A DNA stretch of 64,000 bases from Maribacter litopenaei (GTDB taxonomy: Bacteria; Bacteroidota; Bacteroidia; Flavobacteriales; Flavobacteriaceae). The translations under genes were made by a program, and so were the position numbers. A model generated the notes under the pieces. The model searched no databases. It saw only the letters and a list, made by a program, of their open reading frames with translations, and was not told the DNA's origin. The stretch covers positions 3,800,533-3,864,532 of the forward strand of contig NZ_CP104205.1 in assembly GCF_025244665.1 (NCBI RefSeq). Direction: 5' to 3'. Each line of letters begins with the position of its first letter. The first letter of the stretch is position 1. Positions 1-8,909 of this stretch are shown one piece after another.

Positions 1-138
1 AATGGGTGTATCGACTGTGAGTAGATAGCACTAGGGTAATAGGTGTTAGTTCAATGGATTTAGCACTTATAATTTTGGACTTTCAAACTTCAAACCTAAC
101 AACTATTAACGATTTACGAACAACCAAAAGCTTAACTT

Positions 139-972
139 ATGAAAATTACAGATATAAAAGGAGGTGTTGAATTGCGAAACGGCGTAATGATGCCCTATTT
201 GGGTTTGGGTACCTATCAAGCTGATAACGACCAAGAAGTGATAGATTCCGTAAAGGATGCCTTGGAACTTGGATATAGGCATATTGATACCGCATCGGTG
301 TATAAGAATGAGGAAGGTGTTGGAAGAGGAATAATAGAAAGTCCTGTAGCCAGGAAAGATATTTTCTTGGTAAGTAAAGTTTGGAATAGCGAGCAAGGAT
401 ACAATACAACCTTACAGTCATTCGAGGATAGCCTCAATAGACTGCAAGTGGATTATTTAGATCTGTTTTTGGTGCACTGGCCAGTTCAAGGAAAATATAA
501 GGATACCTGGAGAGCCTTGGAATATTTGTATGAAACCAAAAAGGTAAAGGCCATAGGGGTCAGTAATTTTTTACGCCACCATTTGGAAGACCTTTTGACA
601 GACTGCTCCATTGTACCTATGGTCAACCAAATGGAGTTCCACCCTTATTTGGTTCAGCAAGATCTTTTGGATTTCTGTACTGAAAATACCATTCAGTATG
701 AAGCTTGGTCGCCTTTTATGCAGGGGAAACTTTTCCAATTGGATTTTTGTAAAGAGCTAAGCGAAAAGTACAATAAATCGGCGGCACAAATTATTTTAAG
801 GTGGAACCTACAAAAGGGGGTGGTCACCATTCCCAAATCGGTTCATAAAAAACGGATTGCCTCCAATGCCGATATTTTCGATTTTGAACTATCTATAGAA
901 GATATGGCGTATTTGGATAGTTTAGATAGGGATGAGCGTAGTGGGCCACATCCAGATCATTTTGATTTTTAA
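139..972 (+). CDS. Aldo/keto reductase
   Basis: This 277-residue protein is an NADPH-dependent oxidoreductase of the aldo/keto reductase superfamily, close to the 2,5-diketo-gluconate reductase group. It is a cytoplasmic TIM barrel that reduces aldehydes or ketones to alcohols. The catalytic tetrad is visible: Asp50 and Tyr55 in HIDTASVYKNE, Lys80 in LVSKVW and His113 in LVHWP. The cofactor phosphate-binding segment IPKSVHKKRI lies near residue 230 and the family ending HPDHFDF is intact. The length is normal and the gene is undamaged. The ATG at 139 fits the family N-terminus. The physiological substrate cannot be told from sequence. Confidence 0.92.
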   Translation: MKITDIKGGVELRNGVMMPYLGLGTYQADNDQEVIDSVKDALELGYRHIDTASVYKNEEGVGRGIIESPVARKDIFLVSKVWNSEQGYNTTLQSFEDSLNRLQVDYLDLFLVHWPVQGKYKDTWRALEYLYETKKVKAIGVSNFLRHHLEDLLTDCSIVPMVNQMEFHPYLVQQDLLDFCTENTIQYEAWSPFMQGKLFQLDFCKELSEKYNKSAAQIILRWNLQKGVVTIPKSVHKKRIASNADIFDFELSIEDMAYLDSLDRDERSGPHPDHFDF

Positions 973-1268
973 AATGTAATTTATTTTAACCTCAATTAGG
1001 TTAAACAAATCGATATCCGCTTATTTTTCATAGATTCCCATCTATGAACTAATTCTTGCGATTCATACATTTTTCTCCTTTTTTTAGGTGGTTTGGTTTT
1101 ACATTTGAAATGAAATCCTTCTCTTATCCAATTCCCGAACAACCTACAATTGTCGTTCCCCAGGCTTTCAAAACATTGGAACCATTTATACTGATAGATC
1201 CCTAGTTATTGGAAAGCAAGGGTTTTTCAAAAAATAACGACCAAGTAGAATCTTTAATTTTATATACA
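973..1268. other. Intergenic region with a weak hairpin
   Basis: This stretch separates the aldo/keto reductase from a small lipoprotein. An 8-bp perfect hairpin (TTTAACCT at 985-992, AGGTTAAA at 998-1005) follows the reductase stop. It has no T tract, so it is a poor intrinsic terminator. A TACATTTG box at 1100-1107 matches the Bacteroidota -7 consensus but has no TTG at the proper distance. I see no convincing gene here. Confidence 0.4.
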
Positions 1269-1478
1269 ATGAAAACCAAACTTTTAATAATAGCTGTGTT
1301 AATTGCCACAATAACCAGTATCGGATCCTGTGCACAAAAAGACTTAATTGATTGTGCCTATAGAGCAGATGAAGAAGCCTGTGAACGATTTGACGAAGAG
1401 AATTCGCTAGAATCTACCATGTATCAAACACCAGATAGCGTACGAGTAAATGAACAAAAATTACCATCATTGGATTAG
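1269..1478 (+). CDS. Small putative lipoprotein
   Basis: This 69-residue product is not a recognised family. It has a typical lipoprotein signal: Lys at positions 2 and 4, a hydrophobic core LLIIAVLIATIT, then SIGSC with the cysteine near residue 19. The mature part is short, acidic and has two further Cys (DCAYRADEEACERF). It is likely exported and lipid-anchored. The frame stays open upstream to a TTG at 1209, but the ATG at 1269 is chosen because it places the signal peptide at the N-terminus. No function can be assigned. Confidence 0.6.
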   Translation: MKTKLLIIAVLIATITSIGSCAQKDLIDCAYRADEEACERFDEENSLESTMYQTPDSVRVNEQKLPSLD

Positions 1479-1501
1479 TAGTCCAGTAGCATTGCGGTAT
1501 T

Positions 1502-2018
1502 CTAATTTTCGGCAAACAAAGCCTTTAGTTCCGTAGCATCGTTAGGCTTCATTTTACCTGCCAGTACCGAGACTTAACTGTTTTCTGCGCAAGGCCCCTG
1601 CATAACGTTCCTTTTCCAAATCGGATTCCGGTTTTAAGGGAGGAACTTCTGTAGGTTTTCCAGTTTCGTCCACGGCCACAAAGGTATATATGGCCTCATT
1701 GGCCTTGGTTCTTTTTCCGTTATAGCGATCTTCGATCCACACGTCAATATATACTTCCATGGAGGTCGTGTAAGCCCTAGAAACTGCAGCTTCAACTGTC
1801 ACAACACTCCCAAGTGGAACCGCAAGGTTAAAGGCGACATGGTTCACAGAGGCCGTTACCGTAATTCTTCTGCTATGCCTACCAGCGGCTATACTTGCAG
1901 CTCGGTCCATTCGTGCTAAGAGCTCGCCTCCAAATAAATTTTGTAGGGCATTGGTTTCACTGGGCAAAACCATATCCGTCATGGTCGTTCTCGATTCTGA
2001 TGGCGTTTTTGGTGTCAT
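1502..2018 (-). CDS. Acyl-CoA thioesterase (hotdog fold, YciA/ACOT type), frameshifted near its end
   Basis: The product hydrolyses acyl-CoA to free acid and CoA in the cytoplasm. The hotdog domain covers most of the chain, with the conserved N-terminal part NALQNLFGGELLARMDRAAS and the strand VTVEAAVSRAYTTSMEVYI. The uninterrupted frame stops at 1554 after LSLGTGR. Removing one G at about 1569 restores a natural ending (LSLVLAGKMKPNDATELKAL and so on) that reaches a TAG at 1502-1504. The repaired length is 171 residues, normal for the family. It is convergent with the lipoprotein gene. Function is firm to family level; chain-length preference is unknown. Confidence 0.85.
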
Positions 2019-2076
2019 AGAAGAAATTTTTCCGCAAAGATACGAGCCACAAAAATTTTAAGAGGAAATAGGAAGC

Positions 2077-3039
2077 TTATTTTTCAGAAAGGAGCCAAGC
2101 GTCTCTAGATTCGGTGCGCTTAATTTCCCTTAAAACAGTAAGAGCTTCTTTAGGATTTACAAATCGGTCATAAGTGACCATATGAAGACCGTAGGCATTG
2201 GTACCGTAGTAGGCCGCTTTGTATCCTTTGCTTTGTAAGGACTTGATTTTTCGGTCAGCATTGGCCCTTACACGAAAGGCACCTGCCACAATATGATGTT
2301 TGGCCGCCTTATCGATCTCTACTTCAGAAGTAGAAACGGCGTCCACGTTCACGGTTGGGAGTTCCAAGGGAGCGGTGTTGAAAAAAGTGGCTTCCTGAAT
2401 CTGCCTTTCCACTTCCTTTTTCGCATCTTCACGAACCACTTGCCGTGATTGAAAACCATTGTTTAAGACCTGATATCCTGTAAAGCCGGCAGAAATAGCA
2501 ATTAAGATAATGGCCGCATATTTTAGGTAAGGCCTAAAACTGGTCTTCTCCCTTTTTTCGGGGCTTATGATAAACGGAATTTTCTCTTCTATGGCTTCAA
2601 CCTCCTCTTTTAGTACCTCTCTAGTCACTGGAATAGACTTAAAAGATGACAGACCAAAAGAAGAAGTAAGGTAATTTACCTCATAATATGGTTGAAATTG
2701 AATCCTATTTTCGGCATTGTTCCATAACAGTCCAATTTGTTTAAGACTTAACTTTTCACCGCCATTCAAGGTTTGTTTCCATTGTTTAGTAATGGTTTCG
2801 ATCCGAGATAAAATTTCCTCAAAAGAGGCTTTTTCAGCTTCGGCAATATAGGAAACCAATAAGCCGTCATTGGTAATTAATTGCTCGTTAAAAGATATAG
2901 ATTTTGAAGGAGCAAAAAAGGTGTTGGTAATATCGTTGATTCGTGCGGAGGTCTTTTGGGTAAGGAAGGCACCAAAGTTTGGTACTACCACACAATTGTA
3001 CCTGTATAATAATTCGCTTATATAGTGTTCTACTACCAT
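2077..3039 (-). CDS. HU-like domain plus SPOR domain membrane protein
   Basis: This protein of about 320 residues has three parts. The N-terminal 70 residues (VVEHYISELLYRYNCVVVPN, then GAFL) resemble the bacterial HU/CCDC81-like DNA-binding fold. One transmembrane helix lies around residues 167-190 (YLKYAAIILIAISAGFTGYQ). A C-terminal SPOR domain (from HHIVAGAFRVRANADRKI) binds denuded peptidoglycan in other proteins. The implied topology is cytoplasmic HU part and periplasmic SPOR part, so it may link DNA or a septal factor with the wall; that link is inference. An ATG at 3039 is preferred to the TTG at 3048. It is divergent from dprA, with which it shares the intergenic region. Confidence 0.8.
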   Translation of the reverse strand: MVVEHYISELLYRYNCVVVPNFGAFLTQKTSARINDITNTFFAPSKSISFNEQLITNDGLLVSYIAEAEKASFEEILSRIETITKQWKQTLNGGEKLSLKQIGLLWNNAENRIQFQPYYEVNYLTSSFGLSSFKSIPVTREVLKEEVEAIEEKIPFIISPEKREKTSFRPYLKYAAIILIAISAGFTGYQVLNNGFQSRQVVREDAKKEVERQIQEATFFNTAPLELPTVNVDAVSTSEVEIDKAAKHHIVAGAFRVRANADRKIKSLQSKGYKAAYYGTNAYGLHMVTYDRFVNPKEALTVLREIKRTESRDAWLLSEK

Positions 3040-3102
3040 TATGGGCAAATATCAAAAAAAATAGGGGTTCACAAAACCGGTGACATAACTTTTTATTAAC
3101 AT

Positions 3103-3110
3103 TATATTTG
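3103..3110 (+). promoter_or_regulatory. Putative -7 promoter box for dprA
   Basis: TATATTTG matches the Bacteroidota -7 consensus TANNTTTG exactly and lies 20 bases before the dprA start. No clear TTG is seen at the -33 position, so only the -7 box is claimed. Confidence 0.4.
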
Positions 3111-3129
3111 TAATCCTTGGTGAATAATA

Positions 3130-4248
3130 ATGGGTGTGTTACAATATACTGCGAATGAGTTGATTGCAATGTTGAGGTTGCAAAACGTGCCCAATGTTGG
3201 CGATGTCATTGCCAAAAGATTGATTTCTTACTGCGGAAGCGCTCAGGAAGTTTTCGAGAACAAGCAGCGACATTTATTAAAAATTGATGGTATTGGCAGC
3301 TATACCCTTAAACATTTGTTCGATACGGCACATTTGGCCGATGCCGAAAGGGAATATCAATATATTCTAGAGAACCAAATTGACTATTGTTATTTTGAAG
3401 ACCCTAATTATCCCAAACATTTAAAACATTGTATAGACAGTCCTATTTTGCTCTTTAAAAAGGGAAATATGGATTTGGAAGGTCGAAAAATCATTAGCGT
3501 GGTAGGTACCGGAAATATCACCAGTTACGGCACTGCCTTTTGTGAAGAGTTCATCGCGGATTTGGCCCCCTTGAATCCTATCATTGTGAGTGGTTTTGCC
3601 TATGGAGTAGACATTTGTATTCAAAGAGAAGCCATTAATCAGGGTTTACAGACAATTGGGTGCTTGGCCCATGGCTTGAATCAAATCTATCCCAAAGTCC
3701 ATGCGAAATATCAAAATGAAGTTTTAAACAATGGTGGATTCTTTACAGAATTTTGGAGTACCAGTAATCCGGAGCGGGAAAACTTCTTAAAGCGAAACCG
3801 AATTATTGCAGGAATGAGCGAAGCGACCATAGTGGTGGAATCCGCTGAAAAGGGAGGGAGTTTGGTAACGGCAGATATTGCCAATAGCTACAATAGGGAT
3901 GTCTTTGCACTTCCCGGACGTAGCACAGATAAATATAGTGTGGGCTGTAATAATCTGATCAAACAACAAAAGGCCCATATGTTGACCTCTGCAGCGGACC
4001 TGATTTATCTTTTAAACTGGGAACTTGAGGAAAAGACTTCTCAATCCGTACAAAAACAATTATTCGTTGACTTGGATGAGACGGAACAAAAAATATATGG
4101 CTATCTCCAACGTGAAGGAAAACAATTGTTGGATAGTATAGCGATTGATTGCCAATTACCCATTTTTAAGACGTCGGCTACTTTGTTGAATATGGAAATG
4201 AAAGGGGTCATACGTCCATTGCCAGGTAAATTGTTCGAGGCAGTTTAG
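3130..4248 (+). CDS. dprA: DNA-processing protein DprA
   Basis: DprA loads RecA onto incoming single-stranded DNA during natural transformation. The 372-residue chain has an N-terminal helix-hairpin region (residues 1-65, NVPNVGDVIAKRLISYCGSA), a Rossmann-like core from about residue 115 (KIISVVGTGNITSYG, then VSGFAYGVDI with the usual GxDxxxH site as GVDICIQ), and the conserved NRIIAGMSEATIVVES and GGSLVTADIA motifs. A C-terminal winged-helix-like part covers the last 60 residues. The gene is intact and of normal length. It is divergent from the HU-SPOR gene and followed by a bidirectional terminator. recA, its partner, lies 5 kb downstream. Confidence 0.93.
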   Translation: MGVLQYTANELIAMLRLQNVPNVGDVIAKRLISYCGSAQEVFENKQRHLLKIDGIGSYTLKHLFDTAHLADAEREYQYILENQIDYCYFEDPNYPKHLKHCIDSPILLFKKGNMDLEGRKIISVVGTGNITSYGTAFCEEFIADLAPLNPIIVSGFAYGVDICIQREAINQGLQTIGCLAHGLNQIYPKVHAKYQNEVLNNGGFFTEFWSTSNPERENFLKRNRIIAGMSEATIVVESAEKGGSLVTADIANSYNRDVFALPGRSTDKYSVGCNNLIKQQKAHMLTSAADLIYLLNWELEEKTSQSVQKQLFVDLDETEQKIYGYLQREGKQLLDSIAIDCQLPIFKTSATLLNMEMKGVIRPLPGKLFEAV

Positions 4249-4377
4249 GCTTTTTTACAGACCATGCGGTTTATAATTCGAAGTAATGGTATTTTATAAA
4301 TTCTTTTTTTTGCAGCTTACCGATGAATGGCAAGATATGGTCGTTTCTTCATAAAATAATATACTAGTACCAAACAT

Positions 4378-4403
4378 AAAAACCGACCATAGCGTCGGTT
4401 TTT
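4378..4403. terminator. Bidirectional terminator between dprA and trpS
   Basis: AACCGAC (4381-4387) pairs with GTCGGTT (4394-4400) around a 6-base loop. It has an A run before and a T run after, so it can end both the rightward dprA transcript and the leftward trpS transcript. Confidence 0.75.
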
Positions 4404-4430
4404 ACTTATAGTGACAAAAATGAATTTTGT

Positions 4431-5398
4431 TTAATAACCTAACTTTTCGCGTACTCTGTGGAGTACTCCATCAGCCACCTTTTTGGCCTTATCCGCACCT
4501 ATGGCCAAAGCTTCATCCACTTCTTCCAAATGGTTCATGTAGTATTCAAATTTCTCCCGTGGTTCTTCAAATTTGTTCAAAAGGAGTTCGTACAATGCTT
4601 GTTTGGCATGACCATACCCGTAGTTGCCTCCCAAATAATTGGCGGTCATTTCCTCGATTTGAGGTTGACTGGCCATGATTTTATATAGGGCGAAGACATT
4701 ATCTCGGGTAGGGTCTTGGGTTCCTCCATGGGCGTGCTATCTGTTTGGATTCCCATTATTTGTTTGCGCAATTTTTTGTCCGGCTGAAAAATATCTATAA
4801 GATTGCCCTTACTTTTACTCATTTTAGCACCGTCAGTACCCGGAATGTACATCGTCTCTTCCTGCACCTTTCCCTCGGGAACCACAAAAGTTTCACCTAA
4901 TTGGGAATGGAATCTATGCGCCACGTCCCTGGTCATTTCAATATGTTGTAATTGATCTTTTCCAACAGGTACAATATTGGCGTCGTAGAGCAAAATATCT
5001 GCTGCCATAAGCATAGGATAGGTAAACAATCCTGCGTTTACATCTTCCAGCCTATCCGACTTGTCCTTAAAAGAATGGGCCGGAGTCAAGCGCTGATACG
5101 GAAAAAAGCAACTAAGGTACCAGGAAAGCTCTGTGACCTGTGGTACATCACTTTGTCTGTAGAAAACAGTTTTATTAATGTCCAACCCAAAGGAAAGCCA
5201 GGTTGCCGCCGTTCTATAAGTATTGTTCCGCAATACCTCCCCATTTTTTATTTGGGTAAGGGAATGCATATCCGCAATAAATAAAAAAGACTCGTTCTTT
5301 GGGTCACTTGCCATTTCGATGGCCGGTATAATAGCCCCTAGGATATTTCCAAGATGAGGGGTTCCCGTACTTTGTATACCGGTTAATATTCTTGCCAT
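4431..5398 (-). CDS. trpS: Tryptophan-tRNA ligase, frameshifted
   Basis: TrpRS charges tRNA-Trp with tryptophan using ATP. It is a class I synthetase: the HIGH-type motif appears as TGTPHLGN near the N-terminus and KMSKS as GAKMSKSKGN. The frame breaks near 4716, where one base is missing. The upstream frame ends in a nonsense tail, whereas the other frame gives DPTRDNVFALYKIMASQP and the rest of the C-terminal helical domain to a TAA at 4431. The repaired length is 322 residues. An upstream ATG at 5422 exists, but the start at 5398 (MARILTGIQSTG) fits the family and lies downstream of the predicted promoter. As an essential single-copy function, the break is almost surely a sequence error. 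Confidence 0.92.
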
Positions 5399-5419
5399 TT
5401 GGTCAAAATTATAAGTGGA

Positions 5420-5447
5420 CAAAGGTAAAACAAATAGAAAAATTCAA
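5420..5447 (-). promoter_or_regulatory. Predicted promoter for trpS
   Basis: On the minus strand, TTG (5447-5445) is separated by 17 bases from TACCTTTG (5427-5420), a full match to the Bacteroidota TTG-N17-23-TANNTTTG consensus. The -7 box covers the upstream candidate start codon at 5422, which supports translation from 5398. Confidence 0.6.
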
Positions 5448-5471
5448 AGGTAGAATCGCTATTTTTGATAC

Positions 5472-6216
5472 ATGATAGTACTCGAGCGAATGGGTCAAGC
5501 GCTATACCGTATACTGGTTTTACCTACTTGTGGCCATCCCTATCTTTATATTTTTCCCGTTTTTATTGTTGTTTGCGTCTAGAGAGGTCTCGTACCCCAA
5601 TTTCTTTTGGATGGCCGGAAATCTTTGGGCAATACCCATTTTATATGGTATGGGTTGTCCACCAAAGGTAACCTATGACCAAAAATTGGAGTTTGGGAAA
5701 AGCTATATGCTGGTAGCTAACCATACAAGTATGCTGGACATTATGTTGATGCTCTTCGTAAGCAAGAATCCTTTTGTATTTGTTGGGAAAAAGGAGTTGG
5801 TAAAGATTCCGGTATTTGGGTTCTTTTATAAAAGAGTGTGCATTATGGTAGATAGGGACAGTACCCAAAGTAGAACAGGAGTTTATAGAAGGGCACAACG
5901 TAGATTGAGCCAAGGTCTAAGCATTTGTATTTTTCCTGAAGGCGGGGTACCTGACGATGAATCTATTATTCTGGATACATTTAAGGATGGGGCCTTTAAA
6001 ATGGCCATAGCCCATAAAATTCCTTTGGTGCCTATTACCTTTTTCGATAATAAAAAACGCTTTTCCTTCACTTTTTTTAGCGGTGATCCAGGTATAGTTA
6101 GGGCCCGGGTTCATGAATTCTTTGAAACGGGTATTTTGGCCGAAGAGGACAAAAGCACCTTACGTGAAGAGGTTCGTGATGTTATCTATCAAGACCTACA
6201 ATCCTCATTTATGTAG
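5472..6216 (+). CDS. plsC: 1-acyl-sn-glycerol-3-phosphate acyltransferase (PlsC family)
   Basis: The enzyme transfers an acyl chain to lysophosphatidic acid to make phosphatidic acid at the inner membrane. The HX4D catalytic motif is NHTSMLD and the substrate-binding motif is FPEGG, spaced as in the family. A hydrophobic N-terminal segment (IPIFIFFPFLLLF) anchors it. The unbroken frame would have to start at a GTG (5530), which truncates the membrane segment. An ATG at 5472 followed by one extra base near 5487 joins MIVLE to WVKRYTVYWFYLLVAIP, giving 247 residues, so a +1 error is likely there. The start is therefore less certain than the function. It is divergent from trpS. Confidence 0.85.
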
Positions 6217-6221
6217 TTGTT

Positions 6222-7694
6222 TTAAAACTTAAAACTAATACCGCTATAGATACCTATAGTGTAAGGATTAAAAGTGCCATCTACGTTTGAAAATGTATTT
6301 AACTGATATTTGAATACAGGCTCTACGTTCAATTTCAGTTTTTGTGAAAATTGATACCCTAGACCTATCCCAAAGTTGGCACTGAAATTTAATTCATTAA
6401 CATTATTGGCCTCCCCAATCTGGGTGGTCAAATTACCTGAAGTCAAATCCACTTCGTTATCGACTAAAAACAAGGAGCTTACCCCACCAATTACATTTAC
6501 ACCAAACTTATTGTTCACCAAAGCGTAACTTAATTCTACAGGAACTTCCAAATATCCTAATTGTTGGGCCATGACACCAGATCTATTTGCTGATCTCGCA
6601 GATACATCGAACGATTTACTATCTAAATTTAGTGTGGCATTGCTAGAGGACACTACCAAATTTTCTGCCGTTTCTGCGTAGTTGATATTCGCAATGCGAT
6701 TTTGGCTCAAGGCCGATAGGGAAGAGGTAAAATACACGTCATTGGTATCATACCCGTAGTCAACTTTGTGTACCCCGGAACGGATTGATAGCCGTGGATT
6801 TATTTCATAAGCTACGGATAGTCCATAACTCATATTCACATTTCCGGATTTGGAGTTGGCACTAAAAACCGGACTAACCGGGGAGCCATTTCCAATTGCA
6901 TCAAAATATACGGGTGCAATACTTGGCCCGGCGGATCATTTACTCTTTGAATTCTTGACAATGGCATCCTCTTCTTCTTCCATATCTTGAATCTCGTCAT
7001 ACAAGGATTTTTTACCTTCAATATTCTTATTTTCAGCTTCTTCAATCTTATTATTACTGGCTATAGCTTCACTTTTGGAAATAATTTCCTCATTGTTAAG
7101 CATAGAATTTTCCTGGGTATCATTTACCCTATTTTCACTGTCATTAGTATCTCTATCGGAGGTACTATTTTCAGCAATTTCGTTTTCAATCGAGTTCTTT
7201 TGGCCATCAAGTTCTGTATAGGCAGTATTTAATCGGTTTGAAAGATACATGGCTTTCTTATCCGAACCGTTGGTAATAAGACGTTCAGATGAATTTGAAC
7301 TGCTAGGTTTATCCCTATTGTCCAAAGATTCTTTTGTGAAACGATTGGTCTTGTCGTCGGTTTGTGTAACACTTTCAATATTTGGGGAACTAAAATCTTT
7401 CTTTTTTGTATTCAAAGAATCTTCCAATGACTGGTTATCGTTATTTATCTGTTCTGTATCCGTAACGCTATTGCTATCCGGTGAATCGGTATTGTTTACA
7501 AAAGGATTAAATAGTAATAGTCCTATTAAAAAAACTGCGGCTACCCCGGCAAGTTGCCACCAAAGAGGCAATACCCTCTTTTTCTTTTTTCTATCTAGTG
7601 ATGCTTTAATCGCCAACCACACTTTGTCATCAGGGGTTTCCTCAAAACCCTTGAATTTTTCCTGGAACAATTCGTCTAAATGCTTCTTACTCAT
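6222..7694 (-). CDS. Single-TM plus outer-membrane beta-barrel protein, interrupted by an in-frame TGA
   Basis: The chain starts with a short cytoplasmic-looking region (MSKKHLDELFQEKFKGFEET), a basic KKKKR stretch, one TM helix at about residues 45-64 (WWQLAGVAAVFLIGLLLF), then a long Ser/Asn/Asp/Glu-rich linker to about residue 250. From codon 285 a porin-like barrel follows (MSYGLSVAYEINPRLSIRSG, ending IYSGISFKF). The two halves are in the same frame and separated only by a TGA at 6936-6938 (codon 253), in the context KSK-stop-SAGPSIAPVYFDAIG, where related proteins have Trp as I recall the family. A G-to-A change of TGG explains it. It lies directly downstream of a sigma factor gene, so it may act as an anti-sigma or surface-sensing partner; that is inference. 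Confidence 0.7.
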
Positions 7695-7731
7695 TTTTCA
7701 AAACTCATATTTCTACGGATTCCCAAGGGAA

Positions 7732-8295
7732 TCATAAACAATTTCCTATTACAATCACTAACCCGATTATGGACTGTGATATTTTACTTTCAATTTTTTC
7801 CTTAAGTAACATTCTCGCCCTTGCCAAATTGGATTTGGACGTTCCTACCGAGGTTCCCAGTAATTGACTGATTTCCTTGTGGCTATAACCGTCCAGCACA
7901 TACAGGTTGAATGTTGTTCTATATTTATTGGGTAATTCCTGAATATATCCCAACAATGACTGTAGCCCAATATCGGTATAACTGGATTCCAGGGTAACCT
8001 CCTCGGGCGTATTTTCGTTAACTACACTTAAATATTCGTTGCGCCTATATTTTTGCAGTACCGTGTTTACGGTAATACGTTTGATCCACCCTTCAAAAGA
8101 ACCTTTGGACTTGTATTGTCCTATTTTTTCAAAAATGGTCATAAAACTGTCGTGCAGATTATCCTCTGCCTCTGTTTTGTTTCGGGAATATTTTAAACAA
8201 ATACCATAGAGAACACTCGCATATTGCCTATACAACAGCTCCTGGGCATTACGCTCGCCATTTTTACATCTATGTACCAGTTCTTCCAGTAACAA
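7732..8295 (-). CDS. RNA polymerase sigma factor, sigma-70/ECF family
   Basis: This protein of about 187 residues directs RNA polymerase to alternative promoters. Region 2 is residues 10-75 (YRQYASVLYGICLKYSRNKT, then AEDNLHDSFMTIFEKI) and region 4 is about residues 115-165 (LPNKYRTTFNLYVLDGYSHK, EISQLLGTSVGTSKSNLARA). The start appears to be a TTG at 8295; no ATG is available. The last residues (SIIGLVIVIGNCL) are unusually hydrophobic. The other frame stays open with IPLGIRRNMSFEK and ends in an ATGA overlap with the next gene, so a one-base loss near 7790 is possible. It sits between a lipoprotein gene and the TM-barrel gene. Confidence 0.85.
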   Translation of the reverse strand: MLLEELVHRCKNGERNAQELLYRQYASVLYGICLKYSRNKTEAEDNLHDSFMTIFEKIGQYKSKGSFEGWIKRITVNTVLQKYRRNEYLSVVNENTPEEVTLESSYTDIGLQSLLGYIQELPNKYRTTFNLYVLDGYSHKEISQLLGTSVGTSKSNLARARMLLKEKIESKISQSIIGLVIVIGNCL

Positions 8296-8319
8296 ATTTG
8301 TCGGTTATATATTTTATAC

Positions 8320-8736
8320 CTAGTTCACAGGAACAACCACCTCTAAAAACTCCGCCTCACCAGCGCTATTCTCTTCTTGATAAAATCTAAAAGTATAGGG
8401 TTGGTCGTATTTGACAATAAAATTAAAGGAGGCTTCCTCTTGGGTTATCACCTGGGTACAAGATACCAAATCTGTCATTGCAACACCTATGGCAACCACA
8501 TTTCTTACCGTAGTATCCTCTTTGGTTACATCAAATCCTTCGTACTGAGTACACCCATCTGGTAATGAATAGGTTACGTTTATCTGGTAGGTTTCGTTCA
8601 AATTAAACGATTCCGGCAATTCCGCACTTTCAATACGTAATGCCTTAAAATTAAAGTTGGGTTCGTCATCATCAAGGGAACAACTTCCTAATAGCAATGC
8701 AAATAACGCAACCACTAGGGTACATTTTTTATTCAT
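8320..8736 (-). CDS. Putative lipoprotein upstream of a sigma factor
   Basis: This 138-residue protein has a lipoprotein signal (MNKKCTLVVALFALLLGSCS, lipobox LGSC with Cys19), followed by the acidic SLDDDEP that is common after flavobacterial lipobox cysteines and often accompanies surface export. Two internal Cys (in DGCTQY and VSCTQV) could form a disulfide. The alternating pattern suggests a small beta-sandwich, and I do not recognise the family. It ends 24 bases before the sigma factor start on the same strand, so lipoprotein, sigma factor and barrel protein probably form one transcription unit. Confidence 0.7.
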   Translation of the reverse strand: MNKKCTLVVALFALLLGSCSLDDDEPNFNFKALRIESAELPESFNLNETYQINVTYSLPDGCTQYEGFDVTKEDTTVRNVVAIGVAMTDLVSCTQVITQEEASFNFIVKYDQPYTFRFYQEENSAGEAEFLEVVVPVN

Positions 8737-8909
8737 TTTTTCAATTTCTTTTACAAGAAAGATGAAAATCTACCCTAAAGGTTGCGTAGTAGCCCAATTA
8801 TTAATGTGGATATATTTAATGGAAATTAGATTATAGGCCTAGCCCCTTAATTAAAGGGTGAGCGTCCTTGTTTTGTTTGAATTGTCCTAAGATCTAAAGT
8901 CTAGCTTGT

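Noticed and set aside
1..138. Gene end at the left edge
   Set aside because: No convincing coding frame ends in these 138 bases.
1110..1205. A 31-codon ORF after a TACATTTG box, in frame with the lipoprotein ORF
   Set aside because: No recognisable family, no -33 element and no terminator. It is a plausible chance ORF in a 300-base gap, so it is not annotated.
6936..6938. TGA read as selenocysteine or a recoded Trp
   Set aside because: No Sec machinery or hairpin signal is seen, and TGA is used as a stop elsewhere in the window, for example at the repaired end of the cyanophycinase-like gene.
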